NCBI RefSeq assembly: GCF_001988955.1
Contig: NZ_CP014263.1
Coordinates: 2,418,001 to 2,482,000, forward strand
Origin: Spirosoma montaniterrae
Lineage (GTDB): Bacteria > Bacteroidota > Bacteroidia > Cytophagales > Spirosomataceae
DNA length: 64,000 nt
Direction of reading: 5' to 3'
Shown: in pieces, positions 40,782-49,644 of the stretch
Numbering within the stretch: the first letter of the stretch is position 1
Layout: every line of letters begins with the position of its first letter
Notes under the pieces: generated by a model
The model's input: the letters and a program-made list of their open reading frames with translations, nothing else
Database searches by the model: none
What the model was told of the DNA's origin: nothing
Translations under genes and position numbers: made by a program

Positions 40782-41844
40782 TCGGCTCGTAGCGGCTAAG
40801 GTTGTAAAACAAGTCGATGCTCAAATCACGGGCCTCCTCCAACTCCTCGGCTGTTAGCTGCCGCACCTGCGTTTGATAATCTTTGTAATAGGTGATATAA
40901 ACTGCAAGTTCAGACTCGTCTAACTCATCGATTAAGGTTTGCAGTAAGTAGGGGCTATGGGTAGCGATGAAAAATTGATTCTGTTCGCTGTAAGCAATCC
41001 GCTGCGCCATAGCCTTCACATAAGGCGGAAACGAATGCACTTCCGGTTCTTCAAAAATGATGACCGAGTTTTTGTTGGATTCAATGGCCGTGACGTAAAA
41101 CATGTACCGCCGGAAGGTATCAGCAATGGAGAAGTAGGGGTATTGAATGACGTAAAAGCCGCTTTTTCTTTGTAATTCTATTGATTGGTCGTCACGAGAG
41201 AGTACAAAATCCAGTCCTTGTTGCTGAAACAATTTTCCAAACTCATTTTTCAACTCATCACTCTGGTCAATTACCTCGAATAAGTTTGACCCATTAGGTG
41301 ATGAAAGCGTATCACTAAATAAGCTCACGAACGTATCAACATTAGCGAATTCATACTTTTTGACGCTTGATTGCACTTTAGAATTTGAGTGAGATTTGAC
41401 AACTCGCCCATCTCTTAAAAGATCGTATCTATCGGCAAGCAGAGGGCTTGTCACGTTGACAGATTCTTCTAATAAACCACCATTTGATCTTGTGGTGATA
41501 GAATAAATATAGTCTGCCCCATCGCCCACAGCTTTTTTCTCCAAATCAAACCTATGCTTTTCGGTGCCTACTATAATAGATTTCCGCCAATCATTATTAT
41601 GGAATAGCTGTTTTAAATCTTTGTACCTAACAGACGCATCTGACAACTTATCGTAGCTCTGCATTCCCAGCAACCCCAGCCCTTCCAAAATATTCGACTT
41701 GCCGACGTTGGGTTTGCCGATGAAAATATTGACCCGCTTGCAGTCGAGCCGCAGGTCTTTGATGGATTTGAAATTCTTGATTTCGACCCAGTTCAGAAAA
41801 TTGCTCGTGTCCGGCGTGGATACGCCCGGCGTTTCGTTTTCCAT
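40774..41844 (-). CDS. OLD/ABC-type AAA ATPase, first gene of an ATPase-TOPRIM pair
   Basis: 356 residues. WVEIKNFKSIKDLRLDCKRVNIFIGKPNVGKSN has the SMC-like first strand and Walker A (about 43-50). Near the end, SVIIFEEPEVHSFPPY is Walker B with the catalytic Glu (about 264), and FFIATHSPYLLQTL the switch His (about 297). It is the size of a lone OLD or AriA-type ATPase without a fused nuclease. The middle part (60-230) is variable and may sense a trigger. The N terminus begins with ETPGVSTPDTSN, related to the nagA ESTPG repeat. AT-rich codons in the middle suggest transfer. It is coupled to the TOPRIM-like gene. Confidence 0.82.
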   Translation of the reverse strand: MENETPGVSTPDTSNFLNWVEIKNFKSIKDLRLDCKRVNIFIGKPNVGKSNILEGLGLLGMQSYDKLSDASVRYKDLKQLFHNNDWRKSIIVGTEKHRFDLEKKAVGDGADYIYSITTRSNGGLLEESVNVTSPLLADRYDLLRDGRVVKSHSNSKVQSSVKKYEFANVDTFVSLFSDTLSSPNGSNLFEVIDQSDELKNEFGKLFQQQGLDFVLSRDDQSIELQRKSGFYVIQYPYFSIADTFRRYMFYVTAIESNKNSVIIFEEPEVHSFPPYVKAMAQRIAYSEQNQFFIATHSPYLLQTLIDELDESELAVYITYYKDYQTQVRQLTAEELEEARDLSIDLFYNLSRYEPNA

Positions 41845-42026
41845 TGTTGCTTGTTGCGTACCTACGGCACGCTGATATGGGGCTGAATACTTGTAGCTAC
41901 CGACGCTGCGCTGTTACGACCCTACGGGTATTTGGAGGACCGATTTGTCTCGACCTCCGCAACGCTAACCAGCCGAAATGCGAGGCAGGTTTCCCGTAAA
42001 CATAACAACGTTCGGGCCGGAAATGC

Positions 42027-42034
42027 TAATTTTG
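42027..42034 (+). promoter_or_regulatory. -7 element for metG
   Basis: TAATTTTG, exact TAnnTTTG. The start codon is 140 bp downstream, with the family A palindrome lying in the leader. Confidence 0.5.
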
Positions 42035-42043
42035 TGGAAATTC

Positions 42044-42154
42044 GGGACACAGAGATGCACCAAGACGCACGGAGATGCACAAAGTTAGCTACGACAAAAA
42101 TTTATAAATTTTTCTCTGTGTATCTCCGTGCGTCTTGGTGCATCTCTGTGTCCC
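42044..42154. repeat. Family A palindrome, copy 4 (metG leader)
   Basis: Arms 42044-42076 and 42122-42154 are perfect reverse complements over 33 bp, GGGACACAGAGATGCACCAA being the outer part. The loop of about 45 nt is A/T-rich with AAAAATTTATAAATTTTT. In RNA it would form a very stable stem 19 nt before the metG start. Confidence 0.97.
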
Positions 42155-42173
42155 CCCCCTTTTCTCCAGCACG

Positions 42174-44225
42174 ATGCCTTTAGAAAATCCCCAGCGATAT
42201 ACCGTTACGGCGGCCCTGATCTACGCGAACGGTCCAATCCACATCGGCCACTTAGCCGGATGCTACCTGCCCGCCGACATTTATGTGCGCTACCTGCGCT
42301 CGACCGGCAAAGACGTGGCCTTTATCAGCGGCACCGACGAACACGGCGTTCCCATCACCATCCGGGCCAAAAAAGAAGGACTGACGCCCCAACAGGTAGT
42401 CGATAAATATTACGGACAGATTAAACAAGCGTTCAGCGACTTTGGCATCTCGTTCGATATCTACTCGCGCACGTCGAACCCGGTGCATCACGAAACCTCG
42501 CAGGCGTTTTTCACGAAACTCTATGAGCAGGGCGATTTTGACGAGGAAGTGACCGAGCAGTATTACGACGAAGTAGCCGGGCAGTTTCTGGCCGACCGCT
42601 ACATTGTGGGCACCTGCCCCGTGTGCGGCAATCCAAACGCTTATGGCGATCAGTGCGAACGCTGCGGCACGGCACTAAGCCCGCTCGAACTCATCGACCC
42701 GCACAGTACGCTCTCCGGCTCGAAACCTGTGCTGCGGCAAACCAAAAACTGGAACCTGCCCCTCGACCGGATGCAGCCGAAAGTAGAGGCTTATGTCAAC
42801 AGCCATACCGAATGGAAAACCAACGTATTTGGGCAGTGTCAGTCGTGGCTGAAAGAGGGGTTACGCCCCCGCGCCATGACCCGCGACCTCGATTGGGGGA
42901 TTAAAGTGCCGTTGCCCGATGCCGAGGGTAAAGTGCTGTATGTCTGGTTCGACGCGCCCATTGGCTATATTTCGATGACCAAAGAATGGGCCGCTGAACA
43001 GGGGCGCGACTGGGAACTGTACTGGCGCGACGAACACACCAAGTTGGTGCATTTCATCGGGAAAGACAACATCGTGTTCCACTGCATTATTTTTCCGGCG
43101 ATGCTGATGGCCGAAGGCAGTTTTATTCTGGCCGACAACGTTCCCGCCAACGAGTTTATGAACCTCGAAGGCGACAAAATCAGCACCTCGCGCAACTGGG
43201 CCGTATGGCTGCACGAGTACCTCGACGAAATGCCCGATAAGCAGGACGTGCTGCGGTACGTGCTGGCCGCCAACGCGCCCGAAACCAAAGACTCGGAGTT
43301 TACCTGGAAGGATTTTCAGACCCGCAACAACGCCGAACTGGTTGGTATCTTTGGCAACTTCGTGAATCGGGCGGTGGTGCTGACACAGAAATTCTGCGAC
43401 AACCGCGTACCCGTCCGGGGCGACCTGACCAATGTTGACCGCGCCGTTCTGGATGAACTGGCTCAGTTTCCGGGTCGCATCGGACAGGCCATCGAGCAGT
43501 ACCGCTTCCGCGAAGCGTTGAGTTTGCTGATGGATTTGGCACGGTCAGGCAACAAGTACTTAGCCGAAACAGAACCGTGGAAAGCCGTCAAAACCGATCC
43601 ACAACGGGCCAATACCATTCTGAACATTGCCCTGCAAATTTCGGCCAATCTCGCCATCGTCTGCGAACCGTTTTTGCCCTTCACAGCGCGAAAACTCTGC
43701 GATCAGTTGCAGATTCGCGACCGCTTGGATTGGCAGAATGCGGGCCGCGCCGATTTGCTGGTCGAAGGCCACGAGTTAGGTAAGGGTGAGTTGCTATTCG
43801 CCAAGATTGAAGACGCTGAAATTGATAAACAGATTCAGAAATTGCTGAATGCCAAACGCATGAATGAGTTAGCCACCAAAGAAGTACCGCCCCTGCGCGA
43901 CGAAATAGCCTACGATGATTTCGCCAAAATGGACATCCGTATCGGTACCATTACCGAAGCCGAGCGCGTACCGAAAAGCGATAAACTGCTGAAACTGAAA
44001 GTAGATGATGGTTTTGGCGGTCGGCAGATTTTGAGCGGCATTGCCAAACACTTCGCGCCCGAAGACATCATCGGCAAACAGGTAACGTTTCTGGCAAACC
44101 TCGCCCCGCGCAAGATGATGGGCCACGAATCGCAGGGTATGATTCTGATGGCCGAAGACCGCGACGGTAAACTGTCGCTCATTCAGCCCGGCGACGCCGT
44201 CTGGAATGGTGGCACGGTAAGTTAG
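42174..44225 (+). CDS. metG: Methionyl-tRNA synthetase with C-terminal tRNA-binding domain
   Basis: 683 residues from MPLENPQRY; the frame is open 13 codons upstream but those come from the family A repeat. The class I signature is [11 protein letters not shown] (HIGH), the zinc knuckle [18 protein letters not shown], and the KMSKS equivalent [11 protein letters not shown]. The last 110 residues ([30 protein letters not shown] ...) are an EMAPII/Trbp111 domain for tRNA binding and dimerisation. It charges tRNA-Met. A long repeat-derived hairpin lies in its leader. The intrinsic terminator at 44275-44304 follows. Confidence 0.96.
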   Translation: MPLENPQRYTVTAALIYANGPIHIGHLAGCYLPADIYVRYLRSTGKDVAFISGTDEHGVPITIRAKKEGLTPQQVVDKYYGQIKQAFSDFGISFDIYSRTSNPVHHETSQAFFTKLYEQGDFDEEVTEQYYDEVAGQFLADRYIVGTCPVCGNPNAYGDQCERCGTALSPLELIDPHSTLSGSKPVLRQTKNWNLPLDRMQPKVEAYVNSHTEWKTNVFGQCQSWLKEGLRPRAMTRDLDWGIKVPLPDAEGKVLYVWFDAPIGYISMTKEWAAEQGRDWELYWRDEHTKLVHFIGKDNIVFHCIIFPAMLMAEGSFILADNVPANEFMNLEGDKISTSRNWAVWLHEYLDEMPDKQDVLRYVLAANAPETKDSEFTWKDFQTRNNAELVGIFGNFVNRAVVLTQKFCDNRVPVRGDLTNVDRAVLDELAQFPGRIGQAIEQYRFREALSLLMDLARSGNKYLAETEPWKAVKTDPQRANTILNIALQISANLAIVCEPFLPFTARKLCDQLQIRDRLDWQNAGRADLLVEGHELGKGELLFAKIEDAEIDKQIQKLLNAKRMNELATKEVPPLRDEIAYDDFAKMDIRIGTITEAERVPKSDKLLKLKVDDGFGGRQILSGIAKHFAPEDIIGKQVTFLANLAPRKMMGHESQGMILMAEDRDGKLSLIQPGDAVWNGGTVS

Positions 44226-44226
44226 T

Positions 44227-44262
44227 CTAAACTTTGATTTGTCGGATTGAGCTGATTAGCAT
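44227..44262. repeat. Family E half-element after metG
   Basis: AAACTTTGATTTGTCGGATTGAGCTGATT resembles the left side of the 59380-59468 element (AAACTGTGATTCGTCGGATTATACTGATT). No inverted partner follows. Confidence 0.6.
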
Positions 44263-44274
44263 GATTTATTTAGA

Positions 44275-44304
44275 GCCGGGGGCGGGTGCTTCCGGCTTTT
44301 TTTG
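44275..44304 (+). terminator. Intrinsic terminator after metG
   Basis: AGCCGG / CCGGCT stem with a GC-rich 12-nt loop, followed by a run of seven T. Confidence 0.75.
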
Positions 44305-44447
44305 AACGGAATCGAATCGCATTGAAGCCCCGGCGTAGGCTACCCTGACTCAACTTACTCTCCTTCTTTTCGCCTACTGCACTGTAAAGATTTATAACCC
44401 CGAACAAACTGACTCCCCGTTAGCGGTTTAAACGCGGCTGTCATCTT

Positions 44448-44455
44448 TACCTTTG
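44448..44455 (+). promoter_or_regulatory. -7 element for the barrel protein
   Basis: TACCTTTG, exact consensus, 26 bp before the ATG at 44482. Confidence 0.55.
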
Positions 44456-44481
44456 ACCCTCAATTGGTGTAAACAAAAACT

Positions 44482-45219
44482 ATGAAAACATACCTGTTCT
44501 TCTTTTTAACAGTTCTGGTTGGGCAGGCAACAGCGCAGTCGAATATGACACCGGTTCGGCGTAATGTGGTGAGCTACAACCCTACCCCTCAGTTATTGTG
44601 GGGCGGAAAAAACCTAACGCTGGTGTATGAACGATTGATTACACGCAATCAATCAGTAGTAGTAACTGGGGGTTATTTTAGCTTTCCAGCACTTATTAAG
44701 GCTGATATTCCGGGAACGGTTACGTTCGGTGCGCGGCAAAGTTCGGGTTATACGGCGGGTATTGATTACCGGTTTTATCTTACCAAACGAAACCGATACC
44801 CGGCACCCGATGGTCTCTATCTTGGTCCCTACTACAGCCGTATTCAGACCAAATTCACGAATGAACTGACAACCTACCAGAATAATGCTCCCCTCTTTTC
44901 AGGAAGACTCAACGGTCAGGTGCAGATAAATAATATTGGCGTGCAGTTAGGCTACCAATTCCTGTTTTTTGACCGGCTTTCGCTCGATTTAGTCTTGTTA
45001 GGACCGTCGTATGCCGCCTACGATTTCCGGCTGAAATTGGATGATGCAGTAGGTACCGACGAAGCGAGAGAACTTTTTACTGACTTCCGTCAACGCATTA
45101 CGGAACGCTACGGCTGGGCAGATGAGCTGTTTACCAATACCGAATTTGAACAAAGCGGACGGCTCAACAGGCGTCTTTTCGGCTTTCGCTACTCAATTCG
45201 GGTAGGTTTTGCTTTCTGA
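44482..45219 (+). CDS. Probable outer-membrane beta-barrel protein (DUF3575-like)
   Basis: 245 residues with signal peptide MKTYLFFFLTVLVGQATAQS. The mature protein has LLWGGKNLTLVYERLITRNQSVVVTGGYF, SGYTAGIDYRFYLTKRNRYPAPDGLYLGPYYS, INNIGVQLGYQFLFFDRLSLDLVLLGPSYA and a final FGFRYSIRVGFAF. These alternating strands, the GLYLGPY turn and the C-terminal Phe suggest a small outer-membrane barrel of the DUF3575 type. The function is unknown. It has its own promoter and precedes the ABC exporter by 70 bp on the same strand. Confidence 0.75.
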   Translation: MKTYLFFFLTVLVGQATAQSNMTPVRRNVVSYNPTPQLLWGGKNLTLVYERLITRNQSVVVTGGYFSFPALIKADIPGTVTFGARQSSGYTAGIDYRFYLTKRNRYPAPDGLYLGPYYSRIQTKFTNELTTYQNNAPLFSGRLNGQVQINNIGVQLGYQFLFFDRLSLDLVLLGPSYAAYDFRLKLDDAVGTDEARELFTDFRQRITERYGWADELFTNTEFEQSGRLNRRLFGFRYSIRVGFAF

Positions 45220-45289
45220 AAGCCGGCCTGAACCGTTCGGGGTGGAAATACTGTTACGCTGACAGACGCTCCCCAATGTCAGTTTTCCT

Positions 45290-47050
45290 GTGAACGAAGA
45301 AACCAAATCCGGTCGCATTTTCGACTGGGCCATTCTCCGCCGACTGTATAGTTTCGTTAAACCCTATCAGGGTCGTTTCTACGCGCTCGTCGGTATCATC
45401 ATGCTGGCGGCCTGTATAGCTCCCATCCAGCCACTACTCATTCGCTATACCATTGATAATGTGATTGCTACGGGCGATGGCAGCCGCCTGACAGTCATGC
45501 TCATTATCATGATTGGCGTGCTGGTGGTACAGGCTATCGTGCAGTTTTCCAACACCTACCTGTCGGGCTGGCTGGGACAGTACGTTATCCGCGACATTCG
45601 GGTGCAGTTGTACCGCAAGATTCTTCAACTACGACTCAAATTCTTCGACAACACGCCCATTGGCCGATTGGTTACGCGCTCGATTTCGGACGTGGAAACG
45701 CTGGCCGACGTATTCAGCGAAGGCATGGCGGCTATTGCGGGCGATATTTTGCAGTTGGTGCTGGTCATTGCCGTGATGTTTTATACCGACTGGCGGCTGG
45801 CCCTGATTAGTCTCTCCACCATCCCGCTGATGCTGTTCAGCACGTATGTGTTCAAGGAGAAAATCAAGAAATCGTTCAATGAAGTCCGAACGGCGGTGGC
45901 AAACCTGAACTCGTTTGTGCAGGAACACATCACGGGCATGAACATCGTGCAGATTTTCGGGAGTGAAAAAATCGAAGCCGAGAAGTTCCGGGCCATCAAC
46001 GACGAGCACCGCAAGGCCAATATCCGGTCGATTCTGTACTATTCTGTTTACTACCCCGTCGCCGATATTATTTCAGCCGTGGCGGTGGGCATGGTGGTCT
46101 GGTACGGAGCGCGTCAGATTATACAGGCCGACGTGTCGTTCGGGACGGTTACGGCCTTCGTGATGTTTATCAACCTGTTTTTCCGGCCTATTCGGATGCT
46201 GGCCGACCGTTTCAACACCCTGCAAATGGGTATTGTCAGCACCGACCGGATTATCAAACTCTTAGATAGCGATGAATTTACGGTCAACAATGGTACGCAC
46301 AAGCCTGCCACGTTACGCGGTGAAGTTGACTTTGAAAACGTCTGGTTTGCCTACAACAACGAGGACTGGGTGCTGCGCGACATCAGTTTCCGGGTAAACG
46401 CTGGCGAGACAGTTGCGTTCGTCGGTGCAACGGGCGCGGGCAAATCGTCTATTATCAACCTGCTGAGTCGGTTTTACGATATTAATAAAGGCGAAATCCG
46501 GGTCGATGGTATCCCTGCCGACCAGTACGAACTCGGCCACCTGCGCCGAAACATTGGCGTAGTGTTACAAGACGTTTTCCTATTTTCGGATACCATCGAA
46601 AACAATATCACGCTGGGCGACAAACGCATCAGCCGCGAAAAAATGATTGAAGCGGCTAAACTCGTTGGCGTTCACGACTTTATCGAACGCTTGCCGGGTG
46701 GCTACGACTACAACGTAATGGAGCGCGGGGCCACGCTGTCGGTGGGGCAGCGGCAATTGATTTCGTTCGTGCGGGCAATGGTGCAGGACCCTAAAATTAT
46801 TGTACTTGATGAAGCCACGTCGTCGGTCGATACCGAGACGGAAGAAATGATTCAGGATGCTATCGGCAAGCTGATGAAGGGGCGAACAGCCATTGTGATT
46901 GCCCACCGACTCAGCACGATTCAGAAAGCCAACAACATTATCGTAGTCGATAAGGGCCGGATTGTGGAACAGGGCAACCACGAAGAACTGCTGCAACACG
47001 AAGGCTTTTATGCTAATTTATATCGGATGCAGTATAAGGAAGTGGTATAA
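45290..47050 (+). CDS. ABC exporter, fused membrane and ATPase domains (MsbA-like)
   Basis: 586 residues, one half-transporter. Six membrane helices lie in residues 20-330. The nucleotide-binding domain has Walker A GATGAGKSS (about 381-389), Q-loop VVLQDVFLFSD, signature LSVGQRQ (about 485) and Walker B IIVLDEATSSVD (about 505), followed by the H-loop IAHRLST. It works as a homo- or heterodimer to export lipids or drugs; the substrate is not determined. The start is GTG at 45290, since the nearby ATG at 45276 is out of frame and runs into a stop. DUF3667 follows 16 bp downstream. Confidence 0.93.
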   Translation: MNEETKSGRIFDWAILRRLYSFVKPYQGRFYALVGIIMLAACIAPIQPLLIRYTIDNVIATGDGSRLTVMLIIMIGVLVVQAIVQFSNTYLSGWLGQYVIRDIRVQLYRKILQLRLKFFDNTPIGRLVTRSISDVETLADVFSEGMAAIAGDILQLVLVIAVMFYTDWRLALISLSTIPLMLFSTYVFKEKIKKSFNEVRTAVANLNSFVQEHITGMNIVQIFGSEKIEAEKFRAINDEHRKANIRSILYYSVYYPVADIISAVAVGMVVWYGARQIIQADVSFGTVTAFVMFINLFFRPIRMLADRFNTLQMGIVSTDRIIKLLDSDEFTVNNGTHKPATLRGEVDFENVWFAYNNEDWVLRDISFRVNAGETVAFVGATGAGKSSIINLLSRFYDINKGEIRVDGIPADQYELGHLRRNIGVVLQDVFLFSDTIENNITLGDKRISREKMIEAAKLVGVHDFIERLPGGYDYNVMERGATLSVGQRQLISFVRAMVQDPKIIVLDEATSSVDTETEEMIQDAIGKLMKGRTAIVIAHRLSTIQKANNIIVVDKGRIVEQGNHEELLQHEGFYANLYRMQYKEVV

Positions 47051-47054
47051 TGGT

Positions 47055-47062
47055 TATTTTTG
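47055..47062 (+). promoter_or_regulatory. -7 element, possible leaderless start of DUF3667
   Basis: TATTTTTG ends 4 bp before the ATG at 47067, so transcription would begin at or very near the start codon. Confidence 0.45.
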
Positions 47063-47066
47063 GTAT

Positions 47067-47837
47067 ATGACTACCGTACAGCCCGAAACGCAGGGATTGG
47101 CCGACCAGCCTGTGGTTTGTAGAAATTGTGGTGCCGAAGTGACGCAAAATTATTGTCCTAACTGCGGACAGCCCGTTCAACTCAAACGGATTGACGGCCA
47201 CTACATCGCGCATGAAATCCAGCATGTCCTCCATTTTGAAAAAGGTATACTATACACAGTTCGTGAACTTCTTATCAACCCAGGCAGAAACGTCAGGCAC
47301 TTTTTAACTGATAACAGAAGTCGGCTGGTAAAGCCCGTTATTTTTATAATCGTTACCTCACTGATTTACACGCTCGTCCTGCACTTTTTTCACATCGAAG
47401 ACGCCTACATAAAGTTTAGAGGGGGAGAGGGAGAACGAAAGTCTATAACTCTTACATTTTTTAAATGGGTTACGGAACACTACGGCTACGCCAACATCAT
47501 GATGGGTGTTTTGATTGCTCTTTTTCTAAAACTTTTCTTCCGAAAAGCTGATTACAACTTTTTTGAAATCCTGATACTGCTGTGCTTTACAATGGGCATG
47601 AACATGCTGATTCTGGCTGTTTTCGCCCTTATTCAGGGAATAGTTCATGCCAACCTGATGGGGGTTGGGGCTATACTTGGCTTTGCCTACTGCACATGGG
47701 CCATTGGTCAGTTTTTTGGTAAAGGAACAGCGGTGAACTATCTAAAAGCATTTGCCGCCTACCTGTTAGGCTTCATGATCTTTATTTTTATGATACTTGG
47801 CGTAGGCTTGTCCCTTGACAATCTACTCAATCGCTAA
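47067..47837 (+). CDS. DUF3667 membrane protein with N-terminal zinc ribbon
   Basis: 256 residues from MTTVQPETQG; the frame is open 35 codons upstream but overlaps the ABC exporter. A zinc ribbon (CRNCGAEVTQNYCPNCGQ, two CxxC) is followed by the DUF3667 segment HEIQHVLHFEKGILYTVRELLINPGRNVRHFLTDNRSRLVKP and four to five membrane helices (about 93-113, 145-165, 172-198, 200-222, 232-252). The family is common in Bacteroidota; its function is unknown. Confidence 0.88.
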   Translation: MTTVQPETQGLADQPVVCRNCGAEVTQNYCPNCGQPVQLKRIDGHYIAHEIQHVLHFEKGILYTVRELLINPGRNVRHFLTDNRSRLVKPVIFIIVTSLIYTLVLHFFHIEDAYIKFRGGEGERKSITLTFFKWVTEHYGYANIMMGVLIALFLKLFFRKADYNFFEILILLCFTMGMNMLILAVFALIQGIVHANLMGVGAILGFAYCTWAIGQFFGKGTAVNYLKAFAAYLLGFMIFIFMILGVGLSLDNLLNR

Positions 47838-47879
47838 AATGACAGCGGCCACTATCGGGTTGCACTACCAAAGATTCCC

Positions 47880-48191
47880 TCACGCTCCCATCGCGTCTTC
47901 CTCTTCATCCAGATTTGCGCCTGTTACACCTTCCGTAACTGTTTTGTGGCCCGACACATTGGGCGTATCGCCGGTGGGGCCGGGGCCTGTGCCGTCGAGG
48001 GCATAGGCAATGGAATCGGCCAGATTATCAGGAGCCGTCTTACCCGTGTCGGCGGTTTGTTCGACCGAGTGCGGGTAGTCTTCGCCGTTTTGTTGATTAA
48101 TCACCGTTTCGTCGGCGTTGGGGTCAGTTTCTAAGCCGGTCGGAACGTGGGCCGAGCCAGGCTGGTCGGGGTCGGGATGGTAAAAGCGCAT
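47880..48191 (-). CDS. Small acidic hypothetical protein
   Basis: 103 residues from MRFYHPDPDQPG; the open frame upstream is unlikely. It is rich in Asp, Glu, Thr, Gly and Pro (LETDPNADETVINQQNGEDYPHS, YALDGTGPGPTGDTPN) and probably disordered. There is no signal peptide, cysteine or known domain. It lies 52 bp downstream of the CorC/HlyC gene on the same strand and could be its cotranscribed partner. Composition and lack of motifs leave some doubt that it is a gene. Confidence 0.5.
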   Translation of the reverse strand: MRFYHPDPDQPGSAHVPTGLETDPNADETVINQQNGEDYPHSVEQTADTGKTAPDNLADSIAYALDGTGPGPTGDTPNVSGHKTVTEGVTGANLDEEEDAMGA

Positions 48192-48243
48192 GGCAGTCGT
48201 TGCGTTTGGTATGTTTCTATAACTTACGCAATACCCGTGCTGT

Positions 48244-49533
48244 TTACTCCTCTTCCAGTTTCCGCACCAGCATTTTGTCAATTCGACTTTTATCCATGTC
48301 CACAATCTCGAACCGGTACGACTGCCAGATAAAGGTTTCGCCGGTTTGGGGAATATCTTTCAAGACATGTAGTGCGAATCCACCGAGCGTATCGAAGCCA
48401 GTTAAATCGCGTCGGGTCTGGGCAGAAACGGTAATCTCAAAATGCGAAAGAAAGTCTTCAAAAGGCAACTGAGCATCAATTAAATAGCTGCCGTCTTCGC
48501 GCTCGCGGATTTCATAGTCAGGGTAAGCATCGTCGGTAATATCGCCTACCAGTACATCTAAAATATCGTTGAGTGTCACCACACCCAAAACGCCACCATA
48601 CTCGTCTACGATAATGCCGACATATTGTTTACGTTCACGGAAGCGTTCGAGCACCTGATACGCCCGGTTATTTTCGGGAATAAACAGCACGTCGCGCTTG
48701 ATGTCGTTCAGGCGCAATAGTTCATCATCGAGGTCTTTGCCTAAGAAATCTTTGCTGTAAATCAGGCCCACTACCTCATCGACGCTGCCATTGCAGAGCG
48801 GATATATTGAATGCCTGTATTCCAGCACTTTAGCCCGATTCTCTTGCGGATCATCTTCCAGGTCGAGGTACACAATTTCCTGCCGGTTGGTCATCAGCGA
48901 CGTAATCTTGCGGTCGCCAAGCTGAAAGACGTTCTGCACAATTTCCTGCTCGATCTCCTCAATGGCTCCGCCTGACGTACCTTCCTGGATCAGACTTTTG
49001 ATTTCTTCTTCGGTCACAGCACTGTCGTTAGGTTTGATACCCAGCACCTTAATCAGCAAATCGCTCGAAAAGGTAAGTAGTGCAATAAACGGCGACGTAA
49101 TTCGGGAGAGCACGTTCATTGGCGCGGCCATCGTTTTGGCAATGCCTTCGGGGTTAGAGAGACCGATGCGCTTCGGCACTAACTCGCCCAGCACGAGCGA
49201 GACATACGTTAACATCAGCAGCACCAGCACAACGGCAATAGAATGGGCGTAGGGTTGCAGCGGCTCGATTTGCGCAATGTAGCCCTGCACGTCGGACGTG
49301 AGTTTATCGCCCGAAAAAATACCAAGCAGAATACCAATGAGCGTAATCCCAATCTGCACGGTCGATAAAAATCGGTTGGGCGAATTCGACAAATCGAGGG
49401 CAACCTGCGCCCGGCGGTCTCCGTTTTTGGCGGCTGTTTCTAATTTCGATCTTCGGGAAGAAACCAGAGCGATTTCCGACATGGAGAACACCCCGTTCAG
49501 AATCGTCAGTAATAAAATTATCAGAATTTCCAC
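48244..49533 (-). CDS. CNNM/CorC-HlyC family membrane protein with CBS domains
   Basis: 429 residues from GTG 49533 (VEILIILLLTILNGVFSMSEIALVSSRRSKLE), chosen because the DUF21 domain begins here and TATTTTTG lies 23 bp upstream. DUF21 with four membrane helices (about 1-180), a CBS pair (about 205-335; VGLIYSKDFL, FRERKQYVGIIVDEYGGVLGVVTLNDIL) and a C-terminal CorC/HlyC transporter-associated domain (DGSYLIDAQLPFEDF, TLGGFALHVLKDIP) are all present. The family is linked to Mg2+ and Co2+ efflux or homeostasis. Confidence 0.92.
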   Translation of the reverse strand: MEILIILLLTILNGVFSMSEIALVSSRRSKLETAAKNGDRRAQVALDLSNSPNRFLSTVQIGITLIGILLGIFSGDKLTSDVQGYIAQIEPLQPYAHSIAVVLVLLMLTYVSLVLGELVPKRIGLSNPEGIAKTMAAPMNVLSRITSPFIALLTFSSDLLIKVLGIKPNDSAVTEEEIKSLIQEGTSGGAIEEIEQEIVQNVFQLGDRKITSLMTNRQEIVYLDLEDDPQENRAKVLEYRHSIYPLCNGSVDEVVGLIYSKDFLGKDLDDELLRLNDIKRDVLFIPENNRAYQVLERFRERKQYVGIIVDEYGGVLGVVTLNDILDVLVGDITDDAYPDYEIREREDGSYLIDAQLPFEDFLSHFEITVSAQTRRDLTGFDTLGGFALHVLKDIPQTGETFIWQSYRFEIVDMDKSRIDKMLVRKLEEE

Positions 49534-49555
49534 AAAGGGAGTAAGTTGATTAGCG

Positions 49556-49563
49556 CAAAAATA
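49556..49563 (-). promoter_or_regulatory. -7 element of the CorC/HlyC gene
   Basis: TATTTTTG on the minus strand, 22 bp before the GTG start. Confidence 0.55.
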
Positions 49564-49616
49564 GTAAACTGAACGGGTTTGTAGCTGATTTAGACTGTTG
49601 ATACAGCGGCTTTTCG

Positions 49617-49624
49617 TAGTTTTG
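49617..49624 (+). promoter_or_regulatory. -7 element of the NUDIX gene
   Basis: TAGTTTTG, exact consensus, with a TTG at 49598-49600 near the -33 position. It ends 20 bp before the ATG at 49645. Confidence 0.6.
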
Positions 49625-49644
49625 TGTCCTACTGCTCCAAACGC

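Larger units (their letters stand above)
41845..42173. other. Intergenic region upstream of metG
   Basis: No gene is seen. 41870-42010 contains GC-rich sequence with ACCTACGG/CCCTACGGG words and no clear fold. The metG promoter lies at 42027-42034 and a family A palindrome at 42044-42154. Confidence 0.6.

Noticed and set aside
42044-42154. Long inverted repeat as a possible insertion-sequence end
   Set aside because: There is no transposase between the arms (loop about 45 nt), and similar elements recur in leaders without flanking genes; it is a hairpin repeat, not an IS.
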